Assembly: GCA_963930775.1 (NCBI GenBank)
Contig: OZ005707.1
Coordinates: 5,332,001-5,396,000 of the forward strand
Length of the DNA stretch: 64,000 nucleotides
Source: Cliona cf. orientalis
Lineage: Eukaryota; Porifera; Demospongiae; Clionaida; Clionaidae
Direction: 5' to 3'
Shown here: positions 24,095 through 37,115 of the stretch, one piece after another
Numbering within the stretch: position 1 is the stretch's first letter
How the letters are laid out: the number at the start of each line of letters is the position of its first letter
The notes under the pieces: model-generated
Database searches by the model: none
Told to the model about the DNA's origin: nothing
The model's input: the letters and a program-made list of their open reading frames with translations, nothing else
Made by a program: the position numbers and the translations under genes

Positions 24095-25066
24095 TTGGCA
24101 CAATAATATAGTAAATGTGAACAATGAATATTTTGTATCAACTATTGAAAGGTTATAATAATAATACTGTTGCTGAATTTTAATGGAAATTGGAATCATT
24201 AAATTTTAGAATATAGATGTAAATTATGGATTTCCATAATTTGCAGGAAGTATATAGGATAGCTATAATATGGGGCAAATTTGTTGTATACATTTCAAAC
24301 TTCCATCCTATCCTCACCAGTAAGTAGGCCATTGCATACAGATATACATGCAAGGAAATCCTATTTTGGTGTAGTGCACGCATTGGTATATAGTGGCTAA
24401 TCATCCATGATATTATGTATACATTGTGAACTTTGCTACAAATTCCGTCCTATAATATATATACCCTCTGCCAGGAAAAGTAGAAAATGTGAGAAGTTGT
24501 TGTATTTTGGTAAATAGGACACTGTTATACTGTAGGAAATCCGAGTTTTGGCGTAGTGCATGACGGTCAATAGTGGCTAACCATCCACGATAACATTAAT
24601 AATTATTACAAGTTACATGATGAACTATAGTGATGCAGATGTTGCATGCATGTGGTCACAGGTGTAGGCTGGAGGATAGTGTCATAGACAAAATGATCAT
24701 GTAATAGCTACCGGCCGGGCCCGCCGACGACTGCCTTTGGAGTATACATTCGTCAAAACAAAACTATGCTATAATAATATACTACATACTCGGCTAGGCC
24801 ATGTCAGCTTCTCTGGTTTAATTAATTTTTAGGTATAACTGACATAATATTATGCCCTATAGTCACAATAATTTTGTTTTTGTTGTTACTGGATTGAAAT
24901 TCTTAGTTTGTGATGTCAACACGGAATTATTGATTCTAATAATAATTATTATGCTGCATAAAAAAAGACCATTATTTGAACACCTGATCACAAAAGCAGC
25001 TGCTTAACAAGTATCTACATGACATTGTAGCACACTCTGTATGGATAATTAATGGCTTGGTTTTAA
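24095..25066. other. Convergent spacer P3 / NOX5-like gene with a diverged direct repeat
   Basis: A ~65-base unit (GAAATCC-A/G-TTTTGG-GTAGTGCA...TAGTGGCTAA-CATCCA-GAT) occurs at about 24355-24415 and again at 24538-24597, about 180 bases apart. No gene was recognised in the remaining AT-rich sequence. Confidence 0.5.
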
Positions 25067-28000
25067 CTAAAAGTGTTCCTTACGAAATTCAAAGCGATAT
25101 TTAGCACATTTGGCCTTCAAAACCTTGCTGATTGCTGAAGGTCCGCAATAGAACACGGAGACCTTCCCTTTCTTCACACTAGCAAGGTACTGGAATACCT
25201 GCAATGATTAGATACACATTATGGATAATAGTGCAGGCACAGTTGGGACACCTTAGAATTAATTTTCTGATTAAAGAAGGTGTCCTCATTAAGTAGTTTT
25301 GTACAATTCTCTATGTAGCTGGGACGTATGAAAGGAAGATATCTTTATTACAGGGGTATTTTATTCATCATGTTAGAGTCTAGTATCCTATTGCAATTTG
25401 CTGTGTAAAATAGGGCTTGGCCAGTTTACTTTGTACTATTCAAGGCATTGGGCATGGGGCAGTCTCATACTGAATCAGTACTGTATAGGGATTCCCCCAG
25501 AACAGAATCCAAACCGGGTGCTTAATGATATTCATAGGCTTTAATCAAGTTGTGGCTTTAAACTCCACCCTTTTCTTTGAAATTCATCCAATTAGCCCAA
25601 AGTCAAACCAGGTGGGCCACCCTGATTCAGGTATACTGGGAGAAACACTGCTGTACAAAGTAAATGGGGCTATTGTGATACCTTGTCCCAGTCTGGTCTC
25701 CCTGTTTGAGTCCTAGTCCTGAGGCCAGTAATGAGATCACGATTCTCTTTCTTGTGAAGGAGATCCAGAGCCATCTGGAGACCAAGTGCTTTCATGTCGG
25801 TCTTGCGCAGCGCCGACGTCATGTACAGGTGAAAGTCAAGGAATCGTTCGAAGCTGTTTAGCTCACGGTCACTTTCTTCTATCTCCAGGTTGGTTAGCAG
25901 ACGCACAAACCACTCAAATGAGCGTTGATCCCGATTTATCCAGAAAAAGTCAACCTACATAGTAATATCACAGTACAATAGACAGCAGCACTGTGTGATA
26001 CCATACTACAATGTCACAGTGGAAAAAGTCGAGGGGTTCAATTTTACAGTTTTACAAATTATTCAGAGTCAAATTCACTGGCCAATAATTTTTTAGGTTA
26101 TCAATCATGATCCTTGGGACTGTACATTCAGCATACACTATCACAGCGTAACCCACCTTTCTTAATCTCATAATTGCTGAAGGGATTTCCCCAGTCCATC
26201 CGTGATGACATCGAGGGCATACCTGACGAATACTGCGGTACCTATCATATGCACATCCGTATAATAATAATAGTGGTCTGACACTCATATTATGTTTATA
26301 GCTGGTGCATGCACTAAAACTCACTTGTTAGCAATGCTCTGTAGTATGGAGGCAAATGGTGTCACTCCAATACCAGCTCCAATCAAAACAGCATGCTCAG
26401 CTTGGAAGATGTGAAACGAAGGAGAACCATACGGACCATCAATGAATACCTACATGTATATACAAAATAAGTTTGCACGTGTTCATGTACAAAGCCCTCT
26501 CCAATCTCCTTGTACATGTATATCATGTGCTATGTACACCGATGTACCCTAGTTCAAAGGTAATCCCCCCCCCCCCCCCCAACAATAGCATCTCTGCTAC
26601 AAGACTGCAGCAGAGTTCCAAACTGGTGCAATTATATCATTTTTAACTTGGCCCCATTCACAAGTAGGAAGTATAAAGTATTCTGAAGTCCTACCTCCAT
26701 TCTATCACCCCTATCCTTGACACCATCTTCAATACTGACAACAGTATCCATCTTAGTCTCGTTTACACCACAAACCACGGAGTCTTCGATCCTACAGAGA
26801 AAACATCAATAATATACTTCATAGGACATCAGTATAAGCATTACTTGGATTCAGCGTTGAAGGACACTCCTGCAGACTGATCATCTAAATGTGACTCAGT
26901 CACTACAGGTAGCTCAATTTCAACCGCCTCCTGCCTGGCTGTTGTTGACTCGAGAGCTCTGTTCAAAGTTTTGTTTCTCTTTTCAATGAGCTCATAGAGT
27001 TTTTTGGTCCAAGTGCCCACGGCTCTGACGTGTAGTCCGATGAAATCTTGCTCCGGAGAGGAGGATATGGTGAAAGGATGCCACTCCGTCTTTGCAATGG
27101 ATGGAATTTTGAGAAAAACATAGTCCCCGGCTTGATAGTTGAACCGCCGAGGACGAGTCAGCGCTAGATAGGTGACCTGCACAAAACCAGGAGCACATGA
27201 CAAAACATACCAGATATTCTGTGATACTAGACTTAAACAGTAGAGGCATGGGAGAATGTATTGATAAGATAAATTGGAATTATGTATCCTATAGATACAA
27301 AATTCAATATACATCAGGTGATATGTATCCTATTCAAAAGGGGTCTGGGTGCACCATATTGTTATAGTGCTCAGAGTGTCATCTTCTTTGTGCTCCCTAC
27401 TTAGTACTAAGTTAGCCGATTAACACATACATCATTAAACATAAAATTAATACCTTTGATGGTAGTGTAGACGCTGATTTGACATAGAAGCGTCCGTATC
27501 TTGCCAACTTGATCCACTTTGACCTGATAATCCTCTCAATGATGTAGATGAGTCCAGGGCCCAGGAACCACTTCCAGAAGTCTGTGGCATGGAGGATCAG
27601 CAGAATGTAAAAGGGAATGAAGAGGTGGTGAGTCCAATAGAACACCTAATACAAAGGAATTGCAAAGGAATACACAGCCTGATAATATTATCATTACAGT
27701 ATACATGTATTCTAGTGGATGTTTTGTATTTTGATCATAATTATCTCTTCTGTTTAAACAAGTTAAAAAAATTTCATAGCTGAGGTTCTAGCTCATGCTC
27801 CATATCCATGAATTACTAATAAATTAGACAGTGCTCAAACTATGTACAATGTATTATTGTATAAAATCATACCCACACAAATCCTTACCTCAAAGAATCC
27901 CTTCCTCCTTACGCACGATAGAGCAAAAAGTACCATGATCACGAAGATAATACTCAAAAGAACACCAGTGAGCCCAGCCGTTCCAAACACCCAACCAAAG

Positions 28001-31000
28001 CCGGTCTCAACATAGAAGAAGTACTGCCACAAAGGAAGACCACCAGGCCTCAATGAAATGAGAGCTGAGAGAAATGAAGAATTAACACGTATACGTAACC
28101 ACAATTTTTGAATCGCTTATGCCAGTCAATGACAAAAATGGTTGAGGGAGAAAAAAATTTTGTTTTGCCAGTGCTATTGAGTCTTAAAGGTCATCACATC
28201 ACCTAATTAACTGGTGATATATTCTCCTATTATAATATTATGGCATATGTTATGATCCCTACTTTGCATCTTTATAATGTAAGATAATTGCGATAGTTAC
28301 TTACTAAAATTGACAATGTGAGCTATGACGTGAACCATGGAAAGGAAGAGTGTGGTCCATCCGACTAGTTTGTGAAACTTGATGCTTTCATCGAGAGGAA
28401 ACAGGAAATGAAGACTTGTGGACCTTATCCAAGTCAGTAGGTGACGGAACATCAGGATTATGACAAAGGTAGCGGTGAAGTTCAGACACTGACCACTGCC
28501 ACGTGCTATGGAAAGTGCAGGTGTACCCTGGGTAATGACAGTTATATCAAAATCAATCAAGTCAACTAGAGTTAAACTAATCAAAATCAATGACTGGAGA
28601 GTCTGCAAATCTATCCCTCGAAATGGCTCAATGCCAATGCAGAATGAATTCTAGACTAGCAACACTCGTTCTGTGTCATACATGTACATAGTACAATATC
28701 GCATTGTTACCATACTATGGAGAATAGTTTGAAAGACATTCTTGGACTTGCTAGGATATTGCAAAGACTGAGGCTACAAAGTGCAGTGGATAGAATACTG
28801 TACTTAATCTAATACTACGTATGGAAAAAAAATTCAGTTTTGACGTGTTTTTCTGGTAAAGGTCATCAATTGCTCATATATATACGTTTGAGAATTCGTA
28901 ATATGCTAATTTCTTACGTTAAATTGGATCATACGTTGTATTCGATTAACTATGGTATGTGCTTTTGCTACATACTGGAGGTCTGTGCCATCCTCACACA
29001 TATATTGAAAAGAAGCCCCCTCCCCTTTGTACTTTATCTTACTTCATTCCGATATAGGATTGATGCCTCTAGAAACAGGATAATGTTGACTGTGAAGAAG
29101 ACGGCAAGCCAGATAATCCAAGTGAGGTTGTTTCTGAAATAATACGGCCTCATCCAGTGTGGGATGCGCTTGAATCGCCTCCTTCTGCGCGACTTTATGC
29201 CGGGTTGAAACCAGTTTGCGGCACTGTGGCAAATTCAGCGTAACTGTGAGTCATAATGCTGTAACAATGGTAACTTTACTTAGTCTACTAACCTGAAGGT
29301 AAGATTCTCTACCAAACCAGGGTGCCTGCTCAGTGCACTTTGTAGTTCCTCAAACGTGATGGAACCACTGTTTGTAGCATCAGCATCTTCGAGCAGAGTT
29401 CGTGTTAGTTCATCTAGCTGATCGTCATTGAACTGAAGGGCACTCTCTCCCATGCAGGATTTGAGCACCGTGCGCAACTCTTCAAAGAGAATGTGTCCAC
29501 TACCTATGTATTGAGAAATGCTGGGATTTCTGTATCAAACTATCACATCCTAGATACATTGAACATTCTGTTGTCTAGTAGTCAAGGGGGATCTCGAGGC
29601 TCAGCCTGATATGCTTCAGGCGTGAACCAACAACAAGAATATTATTATATGTATCTAGATGTGCCCATCGAGAATCTTAAAAGTTCCTCTCGTTTTATTA
29701 CATCATTAGAGTCATAGGCATGTGTGCATTAGAGTACTTACCATCAATATCGTAGATCTGAAAGAGAAAGCGGAGCTTGTCCACCTCTGAACCACTGGTG
29801 AGCAGCAGTAGGCCATCTTTCAGTTCTCTGCGACTAATACGCTCTGTCTTGCCTTTATCAAAAATATGAAAGAAACGTTCTGCAAAGAAAGACTGTGTGT
29901 GTAAATTTGATAGTGCAGGTATAAAATTAATGATGATTGGTCAATGGCAAATAGGTGGCTTACCTCTTTGATGTGCAGAATTTTCTTAAACTGGTCAAAA
30001 TCAATCTCGTCGGGAAGACTGGAAAACTTTTGCTCAAACCATTCGAGCCACCTGTGGTCTTTATCAGTGCTGATAGGAATAATAATAATACATGCAAGGC
30101 AGTAAAATGGATATGATATCACTCTCCACAACAAAATTTTTTATTAGCCAACTAACCTCAAAATGTTATTGAAGGCGTTTAACATCACCGTTAGAGTGAG
30201 CTCCTCATTATCAGAGACCAGTAAGTTGTAAAGCTTGTCAAGAAACTGTACAAAACAATGATACAACACGTTCTAATAGATCGTACTACTTCACAACGAG
30301 AGGAACGGTGCACACGCCCACCTGTGACTGCATGGCAGCAACAGTCAAGGACCTTGATCGCCAAACTTGATCAAACCTTGACTGATGCTAGCTCGGATCG
30401 ATTCATCCCAACAACCATTGCAAACAATTTGATCACTTGATCAGACCATTCTAATGTCTTGGTTCTTTTCTGTGATCTTCACACTGAGTATGGCTTTGTA
30501 AGAAAAAGTTCAAGTTCACAATTGCAGTCTTCCATGGTCTTCTGGGTAGCTTAGTACATATTATTGACTATGGAAACTCAGAAACACACCCCCTATAAAT
30601 TTCATTGAAGTTTGTACATACTAGCATGTGTGCAATTATTAACCATAGCTGGGGTCTCTCTGTATCCTTAGGCTCACACCTTATAATTCAATTTATCAAA
30701 TACAATGGTACAAATGAGGTCAGTAATAATGTGTTGTTTACTCTAGGTAGTTACATAAGTTTGGGTAAGTAATGATCATCATTACATAAGGTTGGATAAC
30801 CACTCCAGCCCAAGGGTAAGGTTTTACATCATCAGTATTACATAACAATATACACAGAGTTACATAATGAAAGAACAAACATGCAGACAAAGTGACACTG
30901 ATTCGATAGCTTGAGTGACTCACATGTTCTGTGTGAACAGCTGCTTTGAAGTCTTCTAGTCCAATGGGCTGCTCATCATCTCCTGAGATCTGAATGAAGA

Positions 31001-31715
31001 GCTCTTCAAACCATTTCAGATGACTTCTTTTTCTGCTTTGACTGGATATTCAAGCATAATAATTGTTATCATCAGCATGCACTGAGTCAAATTTATTCTA
31101 AACTACAGGGTCCAGTAGCTGCCTGAACCAGTACTGTTTTGACTTCAGTGGCAGTTAGGACATAACTTTCCCATAATTATTAAATTAATTTTCCTTCACA
31201 TACCTTAACAAGCGGCCCATTCCTCCCATGAGCTCTTGCAAACCAACAGAACCAGTATCTTCGGTATCAAGCAGGTTGAACAGGTGCTCTGCAAATTGCT
31301 GCAAAGAGCAAAAAAAGACGTGAGTTTATTCAGTATATAATTCTAGAAAGGCACAACCCTGAGGCCTATGCCCTATGGCAATCATATTAAATATCAATAT
31401 GATTGCCATTAATATACTGAATAAACTCACGTCTTTTTTGGCTCTATGCTTGAAATCCTTCAGAGTAATGATGCCATTTTTCTCTACGTGACTGAAAGTA
31501 GAACGGAACCATTCCAGCGACGTTGCTTGCTCGTCGAGTGAGTCACACGGCTGAGGCGCTGAGGATTGAGTAACGTCATTCAAATCCAGCTCTCCTTGGG
31601 CTTCACCACCTATGGTAGACGGCTTGGCATGTTGCCGAGCGGTTGGCAGTACTGAGTCTGAGCTGCAGTCTTCGGATACTGGGCTAATTTCGGGACCCGT
31701 TACAACGGTAGCCAT
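25067..31715 (-). CDS. NOX5: NADPH oxidase, NOX5-like, with an expanded EF-hand N-terminus
   Basis: Seventeen exons (minus): 31715-31431, 31298-31204, 31041-30924, 30245-30157, 30069-29964, 29892-29742, 29503-29293, 29223-29043, 28527-28305, 28064-27889, 27645-27454, 27176-26845, 26791-26695, 26449-26325, 26241-26157, 25954-25682 and 25198-25067. All are in phase, about 956 residues. It is a membrane enzyme moving electrons from NADPH through FAD and two hemes to oxygen, making superoxide under calcium control. Visible: EF-hand loops [24 protein letters not shown] and [12 protein letters not shown]; a basic stretch SRRRRR; transmembrane helices with heme-type His ([23 protein letters not shown]); FAD motif HPFTISS; NADPH motifs [18 protein letters not shown] and FYCGPSA; C-terminal Phe. 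It is about 190 residues longer than human NOX5 because two extra EF-hand-like units precede the usual N-terminus. Confidence 0.94.
26564..26581. repeat. Poly-C run in NOX5-like intron
   Basis: A run of about 18 C within the intron between exons 13 and 14; likely variable in length. Confidence 0.85.
31306..31444. repeat. 33-base inverted repeat across NOX5-like exon 1/intron 1
   Basis: Arms 31306-31338 and 31412-31444 are reverse complements with one mismatch. One arm spans the end of exon 1 and the 5' splice site (GAC/GTGAGTTTATTC). The other lies just inside the 3' end of the 131-base intron. A second inner hairpin (ATGGCAATCATATT / AATATGATTGCCAT) sits between them. Confidence 0.9.
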
Positions 31716-31918
31716 TCTGCGCAGTTTACAGTTTTAGCCTCGTCCTTTACAGTTTGTGCTGACTCGAGTGTTCTACCTGGAAGCCTTGTTTCCGTTTACG
31801 CTATGGTACATGGTTTACATAAGCTGCAATTACGCAATACAAGTGTTGCACCATCAGCGGTAATGGCGTTTTCTAGCGCGCATGCGCATTTAGACCACAG
31901 GTAATGATGTGGTCTGTT
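31716..31918 (-). promoter_or_regulatory. NOX5-like promoter region with NRF1-like palindrome
   Basis: GCGCATGCGC lies at 31878-31887, about 165 bases upstream of the NOX5-like ATG. It is the same decamer as in the kinase/eIF4E promoter. Confidence 0.4.
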
Positions 31919-31978
31919 CTAGTCTGGGTGCCAGCAGCTGAGCTCCTTCGTGTCAGAAGAGGCTGGCACCCAGACTAG
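31919..31978. repeat. 17-base perfect inverted repeat beside the LINE fragment
   Basis: CTAGTCTGGGTGCCAGC (31919-31935) and its exact reverse complement (31962-31978) enclose 26 bases. It may be a short hairpin element or the remains of one. Confidence 0.8.
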
Positions 31979-32505
31979 GCCTGTTCCTCTTCTGTGGAGG
32001 CAGCCATCTGAAGGTCTACACCTTCAGAAAAGGAGTCTAATATACCGTATTGCGTGTTTAATATTCGTCTTGTTGCTACCCTACTCCAAGTTCATAGATG
32101 CCTCCACAGATGTGCCCCACTCTACTTAAACAACAAATTCATGACAAATTCAAGTTTTGGTTACAGCAGTACAAGGGGAGCAAACAAACTTCACCTAAAA
32201 AGACCAAACTCAAACTACTATAGAAACTCATTTGAATTTCAAGGTGCCCTTATGTTTAACACCCTTCCTGATGAAATAAGATCACTTGAAACAAAGGCCG
32301 CTTTCAGAAGAGCACTGATCAGGCACTCCCAAACTCTTTATTAATTATCATGTACTAACTAAGTTAATATTACTGTTGATTTTGTGTTGTGTAATTAGCT
32401 GTAGCTATACATGTACATGTACAGGACCTGCATGAAAACCTACTTTGTGTAGATGCAGCATACCTGTCAAAAATAAAATTTACTACTACTACTACTACTT
32501 GTTTA
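31979..32505 (+). mobile_element. 3' end of a non-LTR retrotransposon (LINE), 5'-truncated
   Basis: Bases 32054-32344 encode about 96 residues resembling the C-terminal tail after the reverse transcriptase of animal LINEs: LLQVHRCLHRCAPLYL, RGANKLHLKRP, and FQGALMFNTLPDEIR followed by AAFRRALI to TAA. A non-coding tail ends in a (TAC)n run (about 32479-32499). Simple-sequence tails of this kind are known from CR1/L2-like LINEs. No catalytic RT domain is present, so it is a dead, truncated insertion. The exact clade cannot be settled from this piece. Confidence 0.72.
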
Positions 32506-34629
32506 CCCTGAAGAGCAGTGGACTCTGACTTTGTAGGATTTTGCCCCTGTTTTATCGAGGATATCACAGCAGTTGTGAGTTGATGTCAGACTGTGTCTCT
32601 CTCTTATGATGGGGAACCCCTAGTATGCGGCTGATTGGAGCTTTGACTCTTGTGCATGGTGTGTGTGTTTATGAAGTGTATATAGTGTTTTATGTTATTG
32701 TGCATACTCATGTGGGTCAGCCACATGATCAATGAATCTGATTGTAGTGTATGATGTTGTATACAACTTGATACCATAATATTAATGTTATAGCTCACAT
32801 TACTTAGTTCGAATGCATTTTCTGGAATTTTTGTTTTGGTTATACTGAGACTAAGGTGGTTCTTGGGGAGAATTTTGGCCATTAATCTACCATTTCTATT
32901 AGAGGAGGGTCCAGATTGTAATTAGCATACAATAGTATATTAGTAACCAGTATAGCACCTACATCTGCTTCCATATTTGAATACTCACGGCACAACATAT
33001 ATTCCCTGGTTCATTTAGAAGTCACCACAATTGCATAATAATTACGATGTATATTCTACTTCTCATTAACTAGTAATTAAATTTTTAGCTACGAAGGTAG
33101 GAGGGGAGTCATAATAATAATTATTAGATTTCAACCTAAATATAATAATATTAAGTATCTGTAGCTAGCATGAAATATCTGTCGCTTAGGATGGGGCTGA
33201 TCCCACTTAGTTTGGAGGGCTGGTCCGACAATTCTATTATGACACTGCCATGAATGCATGTATGCCGATCATTCTATATTATAGTTTTAAGGTGCATGAG
33301 CCTCTGTGTATATACATTGCAGCAACTTTATAGTATGATTAGGTAATAGGCAAGAACTGTCCAATAATAACTAGCTACCTGCAGATCTAGATCTAGTGTA
33401 CAAATTCTCTTTAGCCAGCACTTATCAATTGCCTCCATGTGCTTCCCAGGGATTTATTCCGATCGTATATATATAGCTGCATCTAGAAATCCTGCATGAC
33501 TCTGGGAAGGTATTTCCACAGTGGGCAGTCCCACAAAGCTACGCATGCAATTAAAAACAGGACCTTTGCCATTCTTATTATGCTAATGAAATTTATAGAT
33601 GCATACGCCATCCATCTCACGATCAGATCTTGACAACGACACATAGTTGCTGAAGCTTATATGGAAGGGAGCCTCTGACTGCTAAGGCATTTCAATAGAA
33701 ACTTTGACTCAGCTTTTTATTAAAGTTTTGACTAGACATACCATTAACTGGAAAGATAATAATAATGGTGTGTCTAGTCAAAACATTAATTAATTTATTC
33801 AAATTATATACGGTATTGTGGTACATGATAGCTATATGGGAGGACTCTGGTGAATACGATTGTCCAAAGCATTAAGTTAAACACGGATTGGATAGATAGC
33901 CCATGCACTACAGCCAGACCATAATTATTGATGAATTAGTGGATACTAATTTTTTATGTATGCATGTCTGGTTACCATGACTCATTCAGTATAGTTATTA
34001 GATCTGGATTTTCGGAACAACAGTTGTGTATAATATTATACTCCTGTTAAGGAGAGCTTCTAGAGGTACAGCCAATAACAACTTGAGAGACTGACTTGAC
34101 CTAATAAAAATATTATAACTTAAATGAGACTGCACTGACCCAGTAGTAACCTTTCTCAATTAACCTACCCACAACAACATAAACTATACTATGCAAACCC
34201 TAATCCCTACCCTCTGCCTAGTCACTGCCTACAATAATATTATTATTATGTTTCAAGGCAAATCCTAGAGCTGTAGATGCACTTAAAAGAACACTCTAGA
34301 GGTACGTAAATTGGTATACTATTAATCCTAGACCTAAGTACTGTTACTTATTAGATCATTGTTGCGTCATCCCATAAACATGTGCTAGCTATATAGCTAG
34401 GTATATATAGCTGACATTCCCTACCAAACAATAATATTATTTTTATACTAATAAAAGTGTAGTGAAATTCTTGCAGGCTTCAGGTGTGTAACTGTAGATA
34501 GACAAAATATAATGTGAATGGTGCAATTCAAGAACTACCATCTTATAAGCTTGATTCAAGACTAGCTGACTCAGTTGCTACCTCTGTTGTCGTAGAAGAG
34601 GTGCTCAGTGGCATTTAATCAAATCCGGC
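32506..34629. other. Spacer upstream of P4 with cluster-specific repeats
   Basis: No coding exon recognised. CTTAGGATGGGGCTGATCCC (near 33186-33205) recurs with one change upstream of P6 (near 43398-43417). The stretch around 34165-34480 (CAAACCCTAA-CCCTACCCT, then the Ca. 300 bases leading to P4) matches the sequence upstream of P5 (39390-39810), including TTATAAGCTTGATTCAAGA-type sequence at 34543-34561, a probable TATA region. The two promoters are therefore duplicates. Confidence 0.6.
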
Positions 34630-36620
34630 ATGGCACATCAAGCAGTACTAGTGCTCATTGTACTAATCAGCAGCCCATCTTTGTCAGCCTCTCAGTCGTG
34701 TGGTTCGGTGCAAAGCTGCACTCAAGTCTATGATGCGGCTAACTGCCCTCCAGACTACTCGAGTGATTTCTATGACAACACTAAGACGTCAAAGTCAAGT
34801 TGTAGTGACCCAGTTGGACCTACACCGAACTTGTAAGTTGTATATAGAAAGAGAGAGAGTTGGATACATTAGCTGGATTGAGGTGATTCTTGATTCGTTT
34901 TGTATCTACAGAAAAGTTAACTGTTTTGACACGTGTATCACGGGTGTGAATCCACTACCCTTGCAGTGCTGCGCTGATTCCATCTCCATGCCTGGTGCCA
35001 TTTCAGTAACCACAGGTCCTCAATACCAGATTGCAAGACTTTATGCCCCAAATGAACCTGATTATCGTTTGAATACATACTGCAAGTAAGTCGCACCTAT
35101 TATGCATGCTGCAGTTCAAATAAAAAAAACCCAGTGTTAGCTACTATCGTTTGCAATAATTGTATAGGTACAACGTTCAGTGTCCCAGTGAGGACTTCAA
35201 TCTCTACTACACGATGGTGCGATTCAGTGTTGAACCACCTGATACAAACAGCAGATGTCTAGACTTCATGCGTACGTTTTTGATAAAATGTATTAACTAG
35301 CTAATGAAGTTATTTTTTTCTGTAGGGTATGAATTCACAGCCACTGGGGCACCTGTTCCTATGGACCTCTGTGGAAACATGGAAGATTTACCAGGAGCAC
35401 AGAAATCTGGTGTCCACGGTTCAGGTCTAACCTTGGATTTTCGTAGCAACCGCGTAAATACAGGAGAGGGATTTTTCTTGGCTTTGACATGCACACTACC
35501 TTCACCGGCTAGAAGGAAAAGATCTTCACCGTTAGATCCATCCAAAGGTCTAGATGGAGTAGTTATTCGACCAACTACCTGTACCCCATCTCAGACCTTG
35601 ACAGCAATGGTGGGGAGGGATTCTGAGGACGAGCCCCTGAAAACCGCTGAGGAGTACTTTGTAAGATATTAGCTATTTTGTTCATATTTGGTCGTTGTTT
35701 AGGTTTGTGAATCAAGCATTTCTATGGTAGAAACTTTGACTCTATTAATCACTAGTATTACAGTACAAGGAGCTTTGACTACAATACCATTAATAATAGT
35801 CATTATTGCATTGTGAAACACTTTTTCAATATCAGCCATATATGGGGACCCTATCCAGAGAAAATTTTAATACTAAATTTCTCTTATAGGAGGAAATATT
35901 CCCTACGGAAGATTCTAACACTTTAGATGCTCGCTATACCATAGTGGTGGTACCCAGAGGAAGTATGGTCAAATATAGGCGGAGTAAAATCTTTGTGGAA
36001 CGAGATGGGAAGATAGTGAATCATTTCAGAAGGATTCGGATGATACAAGTGTACAACAGAATTGAGGGCTATTTGACATACCGTCGCTCCGCCCCATCAA
36101 ACAGAACCCTGCCAGGATATGGTGAGTGTTAATGAATTAATGGTAAACTATATAGCTATATTAATAAAATGGACTGGGAAAATTATTATGTATATACAAC
36201 TGCAGGATTTCTGCGGATTGGAAGTGGTAGAACAGCCCAGTACATTCAGACCATAATTGATCCTAAGGTACGTAACGTAATATAATTGTACATTTTTTGC
36301 TTGTGGTTTCAATAACTTGTACGTGCAGTACTTGTTGAACGATGAAGAGGAGGTGATTATGCGTGATTTATTTAAAGAGATGTTTATTCGAGAGAAGGAG
36401 GATGAAGGTGAGGTATAGTCAGCATTAATTAGAAATAATACTATTTGCATCCAGTCTGATTATAGATGCTCATCTAGGAATTCAGACTGAGCAAGTGGTT
36501 GACTGCAATATGAACAGGCTGGCTGAGCTCAACAGGGATTCATGTTCGGATGCTGTAAGAGCAGTTGCTAATTTCTTCTTGGACACCGATACCTTTAAGG
36601 ACATTTGTGATGATCGTTAA
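34630..36620 (+). CDS. Secreted Cys-rich/CUB-domain family protein, copy P4
   Basis: Eight exons: 34630-34832, 34912-35085, 35168-35271, 35326-35660, 35890-36121, 36206-36267, 36329-36407 and 36466-36620, family phases, about 447 residues. Signal peptide to about residue 21 (LSASQ); Cys module 22-70; CUB about 105-217 (YAPNEPDYRLNTYC ... DLCG ... GLTLDFRSNRVN, GEGFFLALTC); furin-like ARRKRS near 223-228; conserved C-terminal region about 270-447 (VYNRIEGYLTY, LPGYGFLRIG, YIQTIIDPK, YLLNDEEEVI, CNMNRLAELN, AVRAVANFFL). Against P5 it has lost six bases in exon 1 (near 34779), which removes the Cys of YDNC. It is nearly identical to P5 over long stretches, so the duplication is recent. Unknown function; secreted. 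Confidence 0.87.
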
Positions 36621-36710
36621 TTGAAGCTGATATACAGAATTAAAAACTAGCTGATTAAAAAAGCTATATGGCTGATTGAACTTTTTTACATAAGCCTGTA
36701 TGTTTCTATA

Positions 36711-36973
36711 AGGCCACTCCAAATAAATTTCCTGTTTCCCGTCCTGGAAACAACTAATGTAGTATGCAGGCGGGCGGTAAATCCCATTATTTACATAGTA
36801 GCAAGACCTACAGGAAACAAACTAATTAATTATTATCACTCACTATACTACGTGTACAAAAGTAAACACGAATATTGCATACATACAGAAGTACTAATAA
36901 TGGAAAATTTTGTGACATGTCAGAAAGGATGCGGGCGGTGGACGGGAAACAGGAAATTTATTTGGAGTGGCCT
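36711..36973. mobile_element. Small inverted-repeat transposable element (PIF/Harbinger-type MITE candidate)
   Basis: The arms 36711-36744 and 36940-36973 are perfect 34-base inverted copies starting AGGCCACTCCAAATAAATTT. Read as GGCC...GGCC the element is flanked by TAA on both sides, fitting the TWA target duplication of PIF/Harbinger elements. It lies in the 3' flank of P4 and is absent from the matching 3' flank of P5 (near 41905-41935). That gives a natural empty site and shows the insertion followed the duplication. No coding capacity. Confidence 0.82.
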
Positions 36974-37115
36974 AAGGGTGATACCCCATTTTTTTTACAT
37001 GATAATTAATTTTTGCACATAACTTATGTAAGCATGAAGTGTTCAAATCTGAAAGGAGGAAGGAGTTCATTCATGGGATCCAAAGTCATAATTTATTATC
37101 TCCTTCACATCTATG

